Below the pieces are notes generated by a model, which saw nothing but the letters and a program-made list of their open reading frames with translations, ran no database searches and was not told where the DNA came from. From CAZYTX01 sp964650485 (GTDB lineage Bacteria; RBG-13-61-14; DATKZS01), in contig CAZYTX010000023.1 in the NCBI GenBank assembly GCA_964650485.1, positions 1 through 58,820 of the forward strand: a stretch of DNA of 58,820 bases. Direction: 5' to 3'. Every line of letters starts with the position of its first letter. The stretch's first letter is position 1. Below are positions 1 through 8,739 of the stretch, piece after piece. The position numbers and the translations under genes were made by a program.

Positions 1-30
1 CGGACAGGCTCAGAGCTTTAAAGGGTTTGA

Positions 31-558
31 TTATTCTCTGTAGCGCGCGATGAGTTCCTCCCACTCGCCCCTGGCTTTCAGTATCAGCTCCGCGGCCTCC
101 CTGACCGCGCCGTGGCCGCCGGGGAAAGCCGAGACCCAGTCAACCGCCTGCCTGACCTCCTCCACCGCGTCGGCAGGCGCCATGCTGAGCCCCACCCTTG
201 CAAGCACGGGCAGGTCATGCAGGTCGTCTCCCATGTATGCAATTGACTCGGGGCTCGATCCTGTCCTTTTCAGGTAGTCCTCGAATACCGGCAGTTTCAA
301 GATCGCGCCCTGTATGACCGTCTCTATGCCCAGCTCACCGGTCCGCGAAAGCAGCGGCTCCGAGTTCCTGCCGGTGATGATGGCGACCTCCACCCCTGCC
401 CTCTGCAGCCACTTGATGGCGCTGCCGTCGCGCACGTTGAACATCTTCAATGACTCGCCATCTGTGCTGTAATAAAGGGAGCCGTCCGTGAGCACGCCGT
501 CAGCGTCGAGCAGGAAAGTGGAGACACGGAAAGCCTTTTGGATGATGTCCGCGGTCAC
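31..558 (-). CDS. kdsC: 3-deoxy-D-manno-octulosonate 8-phosphate phosphatase
   Basis: HAD-superfamily phosphatase, 175 aa, the usual KdsC size. It hydrolyses Kdo-8-phosphate to Kdo in the cytoplasm, a step in making the LPS inner core. The first HAD motif is LLDADGVLTDG with nucleophile D18 and acid/base D20; the threonine motif is ITGRNS (61-66) and the acidic motif GDDLHD (110-115). There is no cap domain, as expected for this tetrameric C0 family. The start is GTG at 558, five bases after the transketolase stop, with AAGGAT inside the end of tkt as ribosome site, so it is probably co-transcribed as the last gene of the minus-strand run. kdsC is more often beside lptC; here the lpt genes are 12 kb upstream in the same orientation. 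Confidence 0.9.
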   Translation of the reverse strand: MTADIIQKAFRVSTFLLDADGVLTDGSLYYSTDGESLKMFNVRDGSAIKWLQRAGVEVAIITGRNSEPLLSRTGELGIETVIQGAILKLPVFEDYLKRTGSSPESIAYMGDDLHDLPVLARVGLSMAPADAVEEVRQAVDWVSAFPGGHGAVREAAELILKARGEWEELIARYRE

Positions 559-563
559 GGTTT

Positions 564-2576
564 TTATCCTTTTTCGAGTTCGGGGAATGCCTGCTCGATC
601 CTTTCAATCACTCCCTGCTTTGTGAACCCGAACTTCTCGGCCAGCACCTTGTAGGGGGCCGAGCTCCCGAAGCTGTCCATGCACACCAGGAGCCCTTCAT
701 CTCCGCAGTACTTGTGCCATCCAAAAGAAGATCCCGCCTCCAGCACCACCCGCCTGGTGCAGTCTTCGGGCAACACTTTTTGCCGGTACTCTTCGTCCTC
801 TCGTTCGAACTGCTCCAGGCAGGGCATGCTCAAAAGGCGCGCGTCCACCCCCCTTGATGATAGGTCCTCGTGCACCTCCAGCCCCAGTCCCACCTCGGAG
901 CCTGTGGCCATTATAATTATGTCCGGGGCTTTGCCATGATCCGATCCCGCGAGCACGTAAGCCCCTTTTTTTGCTCCCGACTCGGGTGCGTACTTTTCCC
1001 TGTCTATTAGTGGAACAGTCTGCCTGGAGAGCAAGAGCGCTGTGGGACCGTCCCTTTTCAGTGCCGCGCAGCATGCCACCGCGGTCTCCGCGGAGTCAGC
1101 CGGCCTTATAACATCCAGGCCGGGCATGGCCCTCAGCGCCGCGATCTGCTCGATCGGCTGGTGTGTTGGCCCGTCTTCTCCCACGTAGATGCTGTCATGG
1201 GTGAACACGAACAAGACCCTGAGCCCCATGAGCGCTGCCATTCTTATTGCCGGCCGCATGTAGTCTGAGAATACCAGGAAGGTACCGGCATAGGGTATGA
1301 ACCCGTATATTGCCATGCCGTTGCTTATTGCGGCCATGGCATGCTCCCGTATGCCGAAATGCAGGTTCCTTCCCTTGAACTCACCCTTTGCTATGGATGG
1401 CTGGTCCTTTATGACCGTCTTGTTGGAATCGCCCAGGTCAGCGGACCCGCCGTAGAGGAACGGGACCTCCCTGGAGAGCACCTGCAGGATGGTTCCGAAT
1501 GACTTGCGGGTCGCGCCGGGCTTCGACTCGATGGCCTCAAGAGCTTTTTCCTGGATGTCACCGGGGACCTCGCCCTTCTTGAAGGCATCGAACATCCCAG
1601 CACGCTCGGGCTCCTTCTCCCGGAACTCGGAGAGCATGTTGTGCCAGTACCTGTATGCCTCAAGCTTCTGCTCCACTGATTTCCTGCAAAGATCGTACAC
1701 GTCTTGGGGAACAGTGAATTCAGGCTCCTGCCACCCCGAGCACTTCTTTGCTTCCTTGACCTCGTCCGGGCCCACGGGCGCGCCGTGGGTCTCGGCCAGG
1801 CCCACCTTGTTGGGGCAGCCGTATGCTATCTTTGTTTTTGCCATGACAAGGCTGGGCCTTCTGGTCTCGGCGCATGCCAGCGTAATGGCCGCGTTCACTG
1901 CCTGGTGGTCGTGACCGAATACTTCGAGCACGTGCCAGCCGCATGCCTCGAAGCGCCTGGCAGTCTCCTCTGAGAAGGCGAGTCCCCTTGGCCCCTCGAT
2001 TGTTATGTCGTTGTCGTCATAGATGTATACGATGTTCCCGAGACCCAGGTGACCCGCAATGGAGGCGGCCTCCGCGGCCACGCCCTCCATTATGTCGCCG
2101 TCCGATACCACTCCGAAGACCCTGTGACTTATAATTGGGAAGCTCGGGGTGTTCACCCGGGAGGCCAGTATCTTCGATGCCAGGGCCATGCCCACCCCGT
2201 TTGCGAACCCCTGGCCAAGGGGACCGGTGGTGGTCTCCACTCCGGGAGTGACCCCCCTTTCGGGGTGGCCGGGGGTGTTGGATTTCCACTGCCTGAAGCT
2301 CTTTATGTCCTCCATTGAAAGGTCAAAGCCGAACATGTGCAGGAGCGAGTAAAGGAGCATGGACCCGTGGCCCGCGGATAGTATGAACCTGTCCCGGTTT
2401 GTCCATGCCGGGTCTTCAGGGTTGAACACCATGTGAGCGGCCCACAGCACTATGGAGTAGTCCGCTGCGCCCATGGGCATGCCCGGGTGCCCGGAGGCGG
2501 CCTTCTCAACGGCGTCAGCGGACAAGAAACGAATGGTGTCCGCTGCCTTCTTGATTATGTCCGTCCGTTCGTCCAT
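564..2576 (-). CDS. tkt: transketolase
   Basis: Thiamine-diphosphate enzyme of the non-oxidative pentose phosphate pathway that moves two-carbon ketol units between sugar phosphates. At 670 aa it is a full-length, single-chain bacterial transketolase, not the split form of archaea and some anaerobes. Visible features are SGHPG near residues 28-32, the ThDP/metal motif SDGDIMEG (158-165) with DDND about 25 residues later, and a central pyrimidine-binding domain containing FGIREHAM. ATG start at 2576; 18 bases separate it from the ahcY stop. Together with kdsC it feeds sugar-phosphate metabolism (Kdo derives from arabinose-5-phosphate), which may explain the pairing. That link is inference. Confidence 0.95.
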   Translation of the reverse strand: MDERTDIIKKAADTIRFLSADAVEKAASGHPGMPMGAADYSIVLWAAHMVFNPEDPAWTNRDRFILSAGHGSMLLYSLLHMFGFDLSMEDIKSFRQWKSNTPGHPERGVTPGVETTTGPLGQGFANGVGMALASKILASRVNTPSFPIISHRVFGVVSDGDIMEGVAAEAASIAGHLGLGNIVYIYDDNDITIEGPRGLAFSEETARRFEACGWHVLEVFGHDHQAVNAAITLACAETRRPSLVMAKTKIAYGCPNKVGLAETHGAPVGPDEVKEAKKCSGWQEPEFTVPQDVYDLCRKSVEQKLEAYRYWHNMLSEFREKEPERAGMFDAFKKGEVPGDIQEKALEAIESKPGATRKSFGTILQVLSREVPFLYGGSADLGDSNKTVIKDQPSIAKGEFKGRNLHFGIREHAMAAISNGMAIYGFIPYAGTFLVFSDYMRPAIRMAALMGLRVLFVFTHDSIYVGEDGPTHQPIEQIAALRAMPGLDVIRPADSAETAVACCAALKRDGPTALLLSRQTVPLIDREKYAPESGAKKGAYVLAGSDHGKAPDIIIMATGSEVGLGLEVHEDLSSRGVDARLLSMPCLEQFEREDEEYRQKVLPEDCTRRVVLEAGSSFGWHKYCGDEGLLVCMDSFGSSAPYKVLAEKFGFTKQGVIERIEQAFPELEKG

Positions 2577-2594
2577 GCGAGTTCACTGTCCGGT

Positions 2595-3854
2595 TCAGGT
2601 GCCGATCTCCCAGCTTGCCAGGTACTTTTTCTGCTGCTGGGTGAGGGTGTCTATCTTCACTCCCAGGCTTTTAAGCTTGAGCCTGGCTATCTCGCGGTCA
2701 ATCTTCCTGGGCACGGAGTGCACGTGAAGCTCCAGTTTCTTTCCCTCCTTGACCATGTACTCCGCGGACAGGGCCTGGTTCGCAAAGCTCATGTCCATGA
2801 CCATTGAGGGGTGTCCCTCTGCCGCTGCCAGGTTTATGAGCCTGCCCTCCCCCAGCACGAATATCTTCTTCCCGCTCTTATTAAGGGTGTACTCGTCAAC
2901 GTACTCCCTCACCTTACGCACGGACCTGCTCATTTTCTTGAGGGCCTTCAGGTTGATCTCCACGTCGAAGTGTCCGGAGTTGCACACGATGGCCCCGTCC
3001 TTCATCCTCTTGAAGGATGCCTGGTCAAGCACTGCTATGTCGCCGGTCAATGTCACGAACACGTCTCCCAGAGGAGCGGCCTGGCTTATGGTCATCACCC
3101 TGAAGCCGTCCATGACCGCCTCCAGTGCCTTCAAGGGGTCCACCTCGGTCACTATCACCTGGGCGCCCAGCCCCCTGGCCTTGGATGCCACGCCCCTGCC
3201 GCACTGGCCGTAACCGCTCACCACCACGGTGCTGCCGGCCATGAGTATGTTGGTGGCCCTTATGATGCCGTCCACGGTTGACTGGCCGGTGCCGTAGCGG
3301 TTGTCGAACAGGTGCTTGGTGTCAGCGTCGTTCACCGCGATCACCGGGAAGAGCAGCTTTCCCTGCTCGGCCAGACTGCGGAGACGTATCACGCCGGTGG
3401 TGGTCTCCTCGGTGCCGCCTATCAGCTCCTCGGCCTGCTTCTTTCGGGCCGAGTGCAGGGTGCCCACCAGGTCGGCCCCGTCGTCCATGGTGATATGGGG
3501 CCTCATGTCCAGGACCTGGTTCAGGTGCTGGTAGTAGACCTTCCTGTTCTCGCCCTTGATGGAGAACACGGCTATCCTGGTGTTCTTTACCAGGCTGGCC
3601 GCCACGTCGTCCTGCGTGGACAGCGGGTTTGAAGCGCAAAGGCCGATCTTCGCCCCCCCGGCTTTCAAAACCTCCATCAGGTTCGCGGTCTCAGTGGTCA
3701 CGTGCAGGCATGCACCCACGGTCACGCTTTTTAGCGGCTTTTCCTTTGCAAACCGCTTCTTGATAAGGTCGAGCACGGGCATGTTCCTGGCGGACCACTC
3801 GATCCGGAGCTCCCCCTGTCTTGCAAGGGATACGTCAGCAACGTCATACTTCAT
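2595..3854 (-). CDS. ahcY: adenosylhomocysteinase (or S-inosylhomocysteinase)
   Basis: NAD-dependent hydrolase that removes S-adenosylhomocysteine, the product of SAM-dependent methylation. At 419 aa it is the short form without the roughly 40-residue insert seen in many bacterial enzymes. The nucleotide-binding motif GYGQCGRG lies at 214-221, and substrate-side motifs include TEETTTG (148-154) and NDADTKHLFDN (175-185). The C-terminus ends KYLASWEIGT instead of the YRY ending common in mesophilic bacteria, like archaeal and thermophile homologues, some of which act on S-inosylhomocysteine, so substrate choice is not settled by sequence. It sits directly downstream of metK (27-base gap, AGGAGG site), pairing SAM synthesis with SAH removal. 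Confidence 0.92.
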   Translation of the reverse strand: MKYDVADVSLARQGELRIEWSARNMPVLDLIKKRFAKEKPLKSVTVGACLHVTTETANLMEVLKAGGAKIGLCASNPLSTQDDVAASLVKNTRIAVFSIKGENRKVYYQHLNQVLDMRPHITMDDGADLVGTLHSARKKQAEELIGGTEETTTGVIRLRSLAEQGKLLFPVIAVNDADTKHLFDNRYGTGQSTVDGIIRATNILMAGSTVVVSGYGQCGRGVASKARGLGAQVIVTEVDPLKALEAVMDGFRVMTISQAAPLGDVFVTLTGDIAVLDQASFKRMKDGAIVCNSGHFDVEINLKALKKMSRSVRKVREYVDEYTLNKSGKKIFVLGEGRLINLAAAEGHPSMVMDMSFANQALSAEYMVKEGKKLELHVHSVPRKIDREIARLKLKSLGVKIDTLTQQQKKYLASWEIGT

Positions 3855-3881
3855 GTTTTTCTTACTTCCTCCTTGTTTTGC

Positions 3882-5072
3882 TTATTTTTTTGCGGCCTTG
3901 CGGGACGTGCGCGCATGATCGGCCAGGGCTTTCGCCTTGTCCGTACGCTCCCAGGTGAACTCTTTCTCCTTCCTGCCGAAGTGGCCGTAGGCCGCGGTCT
4001 TCTTGTAAATCGGTCTTAACAGGTCCAGGTACTCGATGATGGCCCTGGGGCGGAGATCGAAGTGGTCCCTCACCAGCTTTGCCAGCTTGTCTTCAGGCAG
4101 GTCCGAAGTCCCGAAGGCCTCCACGTCCACGGACACGGGCTGTGCCACTCCGATGGCGTATGCTATCCTGACCTCGCACCTTTTTGCCAGCTTTGCGGCC
4201 ACAATGTTCTTTGCCACGTACCTGGCCATGTAGGCGGCGCTCCTGTCCACCTTGGACGGGTCTTTGCCCGAGAAGGCGCCGCCCCCGTGCCTTCCCATGC
4301 CTCCGTAGGTGTCCACGATGATCTTCCTGCCGGTGAGTCCGCAGTCTCCGTGGGGCCCCCCTATCTCGAACCTCCCGGTGGGATTGATATGGAGCTTTGT
4401 CTTCTTGTTCATCATCTTTGCGGGAACAACCTTCTTTATGACCTCCTCCACAATTGCCTCTTTAAGCTCCTTGTTCTTCACCTGGGGATGGTGCTGGGCC
4501 GCTATAACCACCGAGGTGATGGTTTTTGGCTTTTTGTTCTCGTATAGCACCGTGACCTGGCTCTTTCCGTCGGGCCTGAGGAAGCCTAGCTTCTTCGATC
4601 TCCTTGTCTTCGCCAGCTTCTCGGTGAGCCTGTGGGCCATCTGTATGGGCATGGGCATGAGCTCCGTGGTCTCGTCGCAGGCGTATCCGAACATCATGCC
4701 CTGGTCGCCGGCTCCCTGGTCCTTTGTGGGCGTCTGCTCCACCCCCCTTGCTATGTCAGGGGACTGCTTGTCAAGGGAGACCAGCACCGCGCAGGAGTCG
4801 CAGTCGCACCCCATCTTGCTGTCCGTGTAGCCGATGCCTCGCATTGTGTCTCTTACGATCATGGGAACGTCTATCTCGCTCATGGCCGCGGAGGTGATCT
4901 CGCCGGCAATGACCGCCATGCCGGTGGTCACCATGGTCTCGCAAGCCACCCTGCTCATCTTGTCCCCGGCTATGAGAGCGTCCAGGATGGAATCAGACAC
5001 CTGGTCCGCTATCTTGTCCGGGTGACCCTCTGTCACCGATTCGGAAGTGAATAAAAAATCATCCCTCGACAT
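3882..5072 (-). CDS. metK: S-adenosylmethionine synthetase
   Basis: Makes S-adenosylmethionine from methionine and ATP; cytoplasmic homotetramer in the family. The 396-aa product has the expected three-part fold. The N-terminal GHPDKI (16-21) binds ATP/Mg, followed by the signatures GAGDQG..FGYA and GGGAFSGKD, and all look intact. Start ATG at 5072 has a strong AAGGAGGG site 5-6 bases upstream. The gene follows ptsI after only 15 bases and precedes ahcY, so a SAM-cycle pair is embedded behind the PTS genes. The 15-base leader has no room for a SAM riboswitch. Confidence 0.96.
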   Translation of the reverse strand: MSRDDFLFTSESVTEGHPDKIADQVSDSILDALIAGDKMSRVACETMVTTGMAVIAGEITSAAMSEIDVPMIVRDTMRGIGYTDSKMGCDCDSCAVLVSLDKQSPDIARGVEQTPTKDQGAGDQGMMFGYACDETTELMPMPIQMAHRLTEKLAKTRRSKKLGFLRPDGKSQVTVLYENKKPKTITSVVIAAQHHPQVKNKELKEAIVEEVIKKVVPAKMMNKKTKLHINPTGRFEIGGPHGDCGLTGRKIIVDTYGGMGRHGGGAFSGKDPSKVDRSAAYMARYVAKNIVAAKLAKRCEVRIAYAIGVAQPVSVDVEAFGTSDLPEDKLAKLVRDHFDLRPRAIIEYLDLLRPIYKKTAAYGHFGRKEKEFTWERTDKAKALADHARTSRKAAKK

Positions 5073-5087
5073 ATGAACCCTCCTTTT

Positions 5088-6899
5088 TTATAACGCGGCC
5101 GCGTCATCCTCCTCGAACGCCTCCATCTCCAGCGCGTACACGTCCGCCCACCTCGTGTTTATCTCCTTTTTCACCCTTTCGCTTATTTCCTCGGCCGTGT
5201 TGAAATGCATGAGCTCCTGCACGAGCTCCTCGGCGTCCGACTTTTTCATCTCCCTCAGAATCCTCTTTATCCTCAATATGGAGCCCATGGGCATGCTGAG
5301 CTGCTGCAGGCCCAGCCCTACCAGCACGGGAAGATACGCCGGGTCCGCTGCCATTGCCCCGCACATATGCACGGGTATTCCGGCGTTGTGTCCGGCGTCC
5401 ACCACCTGCTTTATGATCTTTAGCACCGCGGGGTGCAGGGGCTGGTAGAGGTAGTTCACGTACTCGTTCACCCTGTCAATTGCCAGGGTGTACTGTATGA
5501 GGTCGTTGGTGCCGAGAGAGAAGAAGTCGGATGACTCGGCCAGTCTCTCGGCGATGAGCGCGGCCGATGGGACCTCGATCATGATGCCCACTTTAATATC
5601 ATGGTCAAAAGGCACGCCCTCGGCTTCCAGCTCCTCTTGGGCCTCGTGCAAGAGTCTATTTGCCTCCCTGAACTCCTGGAACCCCGAGATCATGGGGAAC
5701 ATGACACCTGTTTTCCCGTGGACACTGGCCTTCAATATGGCACGCAACTGGGTCTTGAAAAGCGCCGGCTGGTTGAGGCAAAGCCTTATAGCTCTGAGCC
5801 CCATTGCCGGGTTTATCTCCTCGCTCAGGGTGAACCTGCTTTTAAACTTGTCTCCTCCCAGGTCGAGTGTCCTTATGATGGCCCCGTGGGGGTGTGCGGC
5901 TTCCACCACCTGCTTGTAGCTCTGGTAATGCTCTTCTTCGGTTGGCAGGTCGTCGCGCTCCAGGTAGAGGTACTCGGTGCGATACAGTCCCACCCCCTGT
6001 GCCCCGCTCTCCTCAAGAAACCCTATCTCCTGTAGTATCTCCAGGTTTGCCGCGAGCTGGACCCTTTCCCCGTCCTTGGTAACCGAGGGGAGGCTTTTGT
6101 ACTTGTCGAGTAGTATGTTGAGTTCCTGCAGCCACTTCTTCCTGCTCTCGTACTCCTCGATGACCTCGCTTGAGGGGTTTATTATGACCACGCCCGAGTG
6201 CCCGTCTATTAGCAGCTCGTCCTCGTGCGAGACCTTCTGGGTTATGTTCTTGAGTCCCACTACCGCGGGTATGCGGAGGGACTTTGCCACGATGGCGGCA
6301 TGGGAGGTGGGCGACCCTATGTCGGTTGCAAAGGCCATTATCTTGTCAATGGCCATGTGTGCGGTCTCCGCGGGTGTGAGCTCGTGTGCCACCACAATCG
6401 TGTTCTGGTCCAGTTTGGCCAGGGGGTCCGCGGCCTGTCCCACCAGCTCCCTGATGATCCTCTCCACCACCTCCTCCACGTCGCGCGCCCTTTCCCTGAT
6501 GTAGGAGTCCTTCATCCTGGCAAAGACTGACATCAACTCTGACACCTTTTTACGCAGGGCCCATTCCGCGTTGATCTTTTCGCTCCTTATTAGCTCTTTT
6601 GTCCCCTCGATTAAAAGGTCGTCCTCGAGCATCATTATGTGAGCGTCAATAATGAACGAGGGCTCGGGAGACTCCGCCTCCAGAATGGCCTTCTTTATAT
6701 CCGTGAGCACCTGCTTGGCCCTTTGTTGAGCCTCCTGGAATCGCTCTATCTCCGGCTCCACCTGTGAGCCGGGTATCACCCGGTGGGGGATGACCGTCCT
6801 CTCCCGCTCCAGCAGGAACACCTTGGCATAGGCGATGCCTTCGGACACTCCGATGCCGCGCATCCTTTTGGGGGAATCATTTTGATTGGGGGCTTGCAT
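5088..6899 (-). CDS. ptsI: PTS enzyme I (phosphoenolpyruvate-protein phosphotransferase)
   Basis: First enzyme of the phosphotransferase system: it autophosphorylates from PEP and passes the phosphate to HPr. The 603-aa protein has the N-terminal HPr-binding/phosphohistidine domain with GSPTSHAAI (active His200) and a C-terminal PEP-binding TIM barrel with CGAMAADPAY carrying the catalytic Cys. It lacks an N-terminal GAF domain, so it is the sugar-type EI and not EI-Ntr (PtsP). Start ATG at 6899 with a weak GAAGAA site. A 100-base gap separates it from ptsH, and that gap carries a good promoter match (6918-6946), so ptsI and the following metK/ahcY/tkt/kdsC may be expressed independently of the upstream genes. 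Confidence 0.96.
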   Translation of the reverse strand: MQAPNQNDSPKRMRGIGVSEGIAYAKVFLLERERTVIPHRVIPGSQVEPEIERFQEAQQRAKQVLTDIKKAILEAESPEPSFIIDAHIMMLEDDLLIEGTKELIRSEKINAEWALRKKVSELMSVFARMKDSYIRERARDVEEVVERIIRELVGQAADPLAKLDQNTIVVAHELTPAETAHMAIDKIMAFATDIGSPTSHAAIVAKSLRIPAVVGLKNITQKVSHEDELLIDGHSGVVIINPSSEVIEEYESRKKWLQELNILLDKYKSLPSVTKDGERVQLAANLEILQEIGFLEESGAQGVGLYRTEYLYLERDDLPTEEEHYQSYKQVVEAAHPHGAIIRTLDLGGDKFKSRFTLSEEINPAMGLRAIRLCLNQPALFKTQLRAILKASVHGKTGVMFPMISGFQEFREANRLLHEAQEELEAEGVPFDHDIKVGIMIEVPSAALIAERLAESSDFFSLGTNDLIQYTLAIDRVNEYVNYLYQPLHPAVLKIIKQVVDAGHNAGIPVHMCGAMAADPAYLPVLVGLGLQQLSMPMGSILRIKRILREMKKSDAEELVQELMHFNTAEEISERVKKEINTRWADVYALEMEAFEEDDAAAL

Positions 6900-6917
6900 G
6901 TTTCTTCAGGGCTTTCA

Positions 6918-6946
6918 ATAATAACTTGAAGTACTCTTCAGGTCAA
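6918..6946 (-). promoter_or_regulatory. putative sigma-70 promoter of ptsI
   Basis: On the minus strand, TTGACC (6941-6946) and TATTAT (6918-6923) are spaced by 17 bases. Each hexamer matches consensus at five of six positions. It lies about 20 bases before the ptsI start and would serve ptsI-metK-ahcY-tkt-kdsC. Inferred from sequence only. Confidence 0.55.
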
Positions 6947-6973
6947 AATCGCGATCCGGTTTTCAGGTAATCA

Positions 6974-6995
6974 GGAGCCGACCTCAGGGGGCTCC
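6974..6995 (-). other. small hairpin between ptsH and ptsI
   Basis: GGAGCC (6974-6979) and GGCTCC (6990-6995) form a six-base-pair stem with a 10-base loop just after the ptsH stop. There is no T-run after it on the minus strand, so it is not a standard intrinsic terminator. It could be an mRNA processing or stabilising element, or chance. Confidence 0.2.
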
Positions 6996-6999
6996 GCGG

Positions 7000-7275
7000 T
7001 TATTCTTTCTCGCCGAAGCGCTCTTTCACCAGTTTATCGAGTTCCGCCACCGCTTCCTCGGCGTCTTCACCCCTTGCAATGACTTGTATACTCACCCCCT
7101 CGTAAGCCTCCAGGGCCATTAGCCCGAGCAGGCTCTTTGCGTTTACGCTCATGTTGTTCCTGGTCACCTCTATGTCCGAGTCGTACTTTGCAGCCGTGTG
7201 CCTGAACTGGCCCGCGGCCCTGGCATGGAGTCCCAGCTTGTTTATTATCTTCAAATCCTTTTTAACCGATTTCAT
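7000..7275 (-). CDS. ptsH: phosphocarrier protein HPr
   Basis: Small PTS phosphocarrier, 91 aa. The PEP-dependent site is GLHARAA with His17; the regulatory serine site NAKSLLGL (Ser48) matches the consensus recognised by HPr kinase, which is encoded three genes upstream. Both phosphorylation routes (EI on His, HprK on Ser) therefore look possible. Start ATG at 7275, preceded by GCGAGG. The 47-base gap after the EIIA gene carries no separate promoter that I can see, so it is probably part of the ptsN-hprK-EIIA transcript. Confidence 0.96.
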   Translation of the reverse strand: MKSVKKDLKIINKLGLHARAAGQFRHTAAKYDSDIEVTRNNMSVNAKSLLGLMALEAYEGVSIQVIARGEDAEEAVAELDKLVKERFGEKE

Positions 7276-7322
7276 TTAAAACCTCGCAGGAGTCTCAGGG
7301 GTCTTTAAAAACTTGCTTGAAA

Positions 7323-7727
7323 TCACACCTTTTTCTTCATGATCTCCGAGGCCAGGGATATGTTCTTCTTGCCGGCGATCTTTCCGAGCCTGGCCAGCTC
7401 TTTGAGGTCGGCGTTATCGCAATGGGTTATAATCTTTATTATCATTGGCAGGTTCACACCTGACAATACTTCTATGTTGTCCTCCTGCAGGAAGGAGAGG
7501 CTCACGTTGGAGGGCGTGCCTCCGAAAAGGTCGGTGAGTATGAGCACGCCCTTTCCCTTGCTCGCCGACCTGATGGCCGAGTCAACCTTCTTTGCTATCT
7601 CCGCGATTCCCTCTTCGGGCTGTATGGTTATGGGCAGCACGTTGGGACAGGAGCCCACTATGAGTTCTGCCACGTCCACCAGGTCTCTTGCCAGGTTTCC
7701 ATGCGTAACGATGACCACGCCTACCAT
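7323..7727 (-). CDS. PTS mannose/fructose-family EIIA domain protein
   Basis: Stand-alone 134-aa EIIA of the mannose class (EIIA-Man fold), the domain that accepts phosphate from HPr. VVIVTHGN puts the phosphorylated histidine at residue 9. The reading frame stays open upstream through hprK, but the start is set at ATG 7727 because the family begins there and hprK ends at 7733, leaving a 5-base gap. No EIIB, EIIC or EIID is present in the window, so it is more likely a regulatory phosphate acceptor than part of a local sugar importer. In other bacteria such lone EIIA proteins accompany HprK and HPr; partners here are unknown. Confidence 0.9.
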   Translation of the reverse strand: MVGVVIVTHGNLARDLVDVAELIVGSCPNVLPITIQPEEGIAEIAKKVDSAIRSASKGKGVLILTDLFGGTPSNVSLSFLQEDNIEVLSGVNLPMIIKIITHCDNADLKELARLGKIAGKKNISLASEIMKKKV

Positions 7728-7732
7728 TATGA

Positions 7733-8698
7733 CTACTCCACCTCCCGCGCGCTCACCATTGAAGATTCTGTGCCTGTGAGGTCTTGCAATAGCTGTTGCT
7801 GAAAATCCCTTGCCGAGTAGTGTCCCCTCTGCTTTAAAAGCTGGTTCCTGGCAGCCACCTCGATTATGGAGCTCACGTTCCTGCCCGGCCTTACCGGCAC
7901 GGTCAGGTGGGGCACCTCGATGCCAAGTATGGGGTAGGTTTCCTCCTCGATCCCCAGCCTGTCGTAGTCCTTCTTCTCTTCCCACTCGACAAGCTCGATC
8001 ACCATGTCAATCCTTTTCCTGTCCCTGGTGGCCGATATACCGAACAGGTCCTGTATGTTTATTATTCCCAGTCCCCTTATCTCCATATGGAACCGTATCA
8101 TTCCCGACGACTTCCCGATCAGGGTGGCGTTCCCCCTCCTGAAGGTCTCGACAATGTCGTCCGCGACCAGCCTGTGCCCTTTCAGCACCAGGTCGAGCGC
8201 GGTCTCGCTCTTCCCGATGCCGCTCTGCCCCAGTATGAGCACCCCAATGCCTATGACGTCAATAAGCACGCCGTGGAAGCTGATCCTGGGCGCCAGTCGG
8301 TCGTCCAGGAACGTGGAGAGGCGCTGTATGAACTCCCCCGTCTCCAGCCTGGTGCCCAGGCAGGGGATGTTCTTTTTGTCCATGCCGGATACGAGCTCAT
8401 CGGAGGGGGAGAGCCCGCGGGTAATTATGAGGCAGGGGAAGTCGAACCCGGAGAGCTTTCCTGTAACCGAGAGCCTCTCCTCCGGCTCCAGCATCTGCAG
8501 GTAAGCTATCTCCGCTCCTCCCATGAGCTGTATCTGCCCGGGGTCGAGGGTGAAATCTATCCCGGTAAGCGCCAGTCCGAGCTTGTGTATGTCGGAGCTG
8601 GTGATGGACTTGGAGATAGCCCGTTCCCCGGAGATCAAGACGAGCTCAAGCCGGTACTCTTCGTCGTCCAGAAGATCCTTTACCATCACCCTGTTCAT
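7733..8698 (-). CDS. hprK: HPr kinase/phosphorylase
   Basis: Bifunctional enzyme that phosphorylates and dephosphorylates HPr at its regulatory serine in response to metabolite state. The 321-aa protein has an N-terminal HPr_kinase_N (Mur-like) domain of about 130 residues and a C-terminal kinase domain with Walker-type loop GQSGIGKS (157-164), catalytic His142, and the family signature EIRGLGIINI about 50 residues later. Start ATG at 8698, 41 bases after ptsN. In Firmicutes HprK drives carbon catabolite repression through CcpA; outside that group it is often linked to PTS-Ntr, which fits the rpoN/ptsN neighbourhood here. Confidence 0.95.
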   Translation of the reverse strand: MNRVMVKDLLDDEEYRLELVLISGERAISKSITSSDIHKLGLALTGIDFTLDPGQIQLMGGAEIAYLQMLEPEERLSVTGKLSGFDFPCLIITRGLSPSDELVSGMDKKNIPCLGTRLETGEFIQRLSTFLDDRLAPRISFHGVLIDVIGIGVLILGQSGIGKSETALDLVLKGHRLVADDIVETFRRGNATLIGKSSGMIRFHMEIRGLGIINIQDLFGISATRDRKRIDMVIELVEWEEKKDYDRLGIEEETYPILGIEVPHLTVPVRPGRNVSSIIEVAARNQLLKQRGHYSARDFQQQLLQDLTGTESSMVSAREVE

Positions 8699-8739
8699 AT
8701 TCAGACCCTCCCCTGCTCACGGGAGCACAAGCGCCAGAA

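Noticed and set aside
5073..5087. SAM riboswitch before metK, or SAH riboswitch before ahcY
   Set aside because: The gaps are 15 and 27 bases and show no aptamer-like structure.
7728..7985. Extended N-terminus of the mannose-type EIIA
   Set aside because: The open frame overlaps hprK entirely; family alignment begins at MVGVVIVTHGN.
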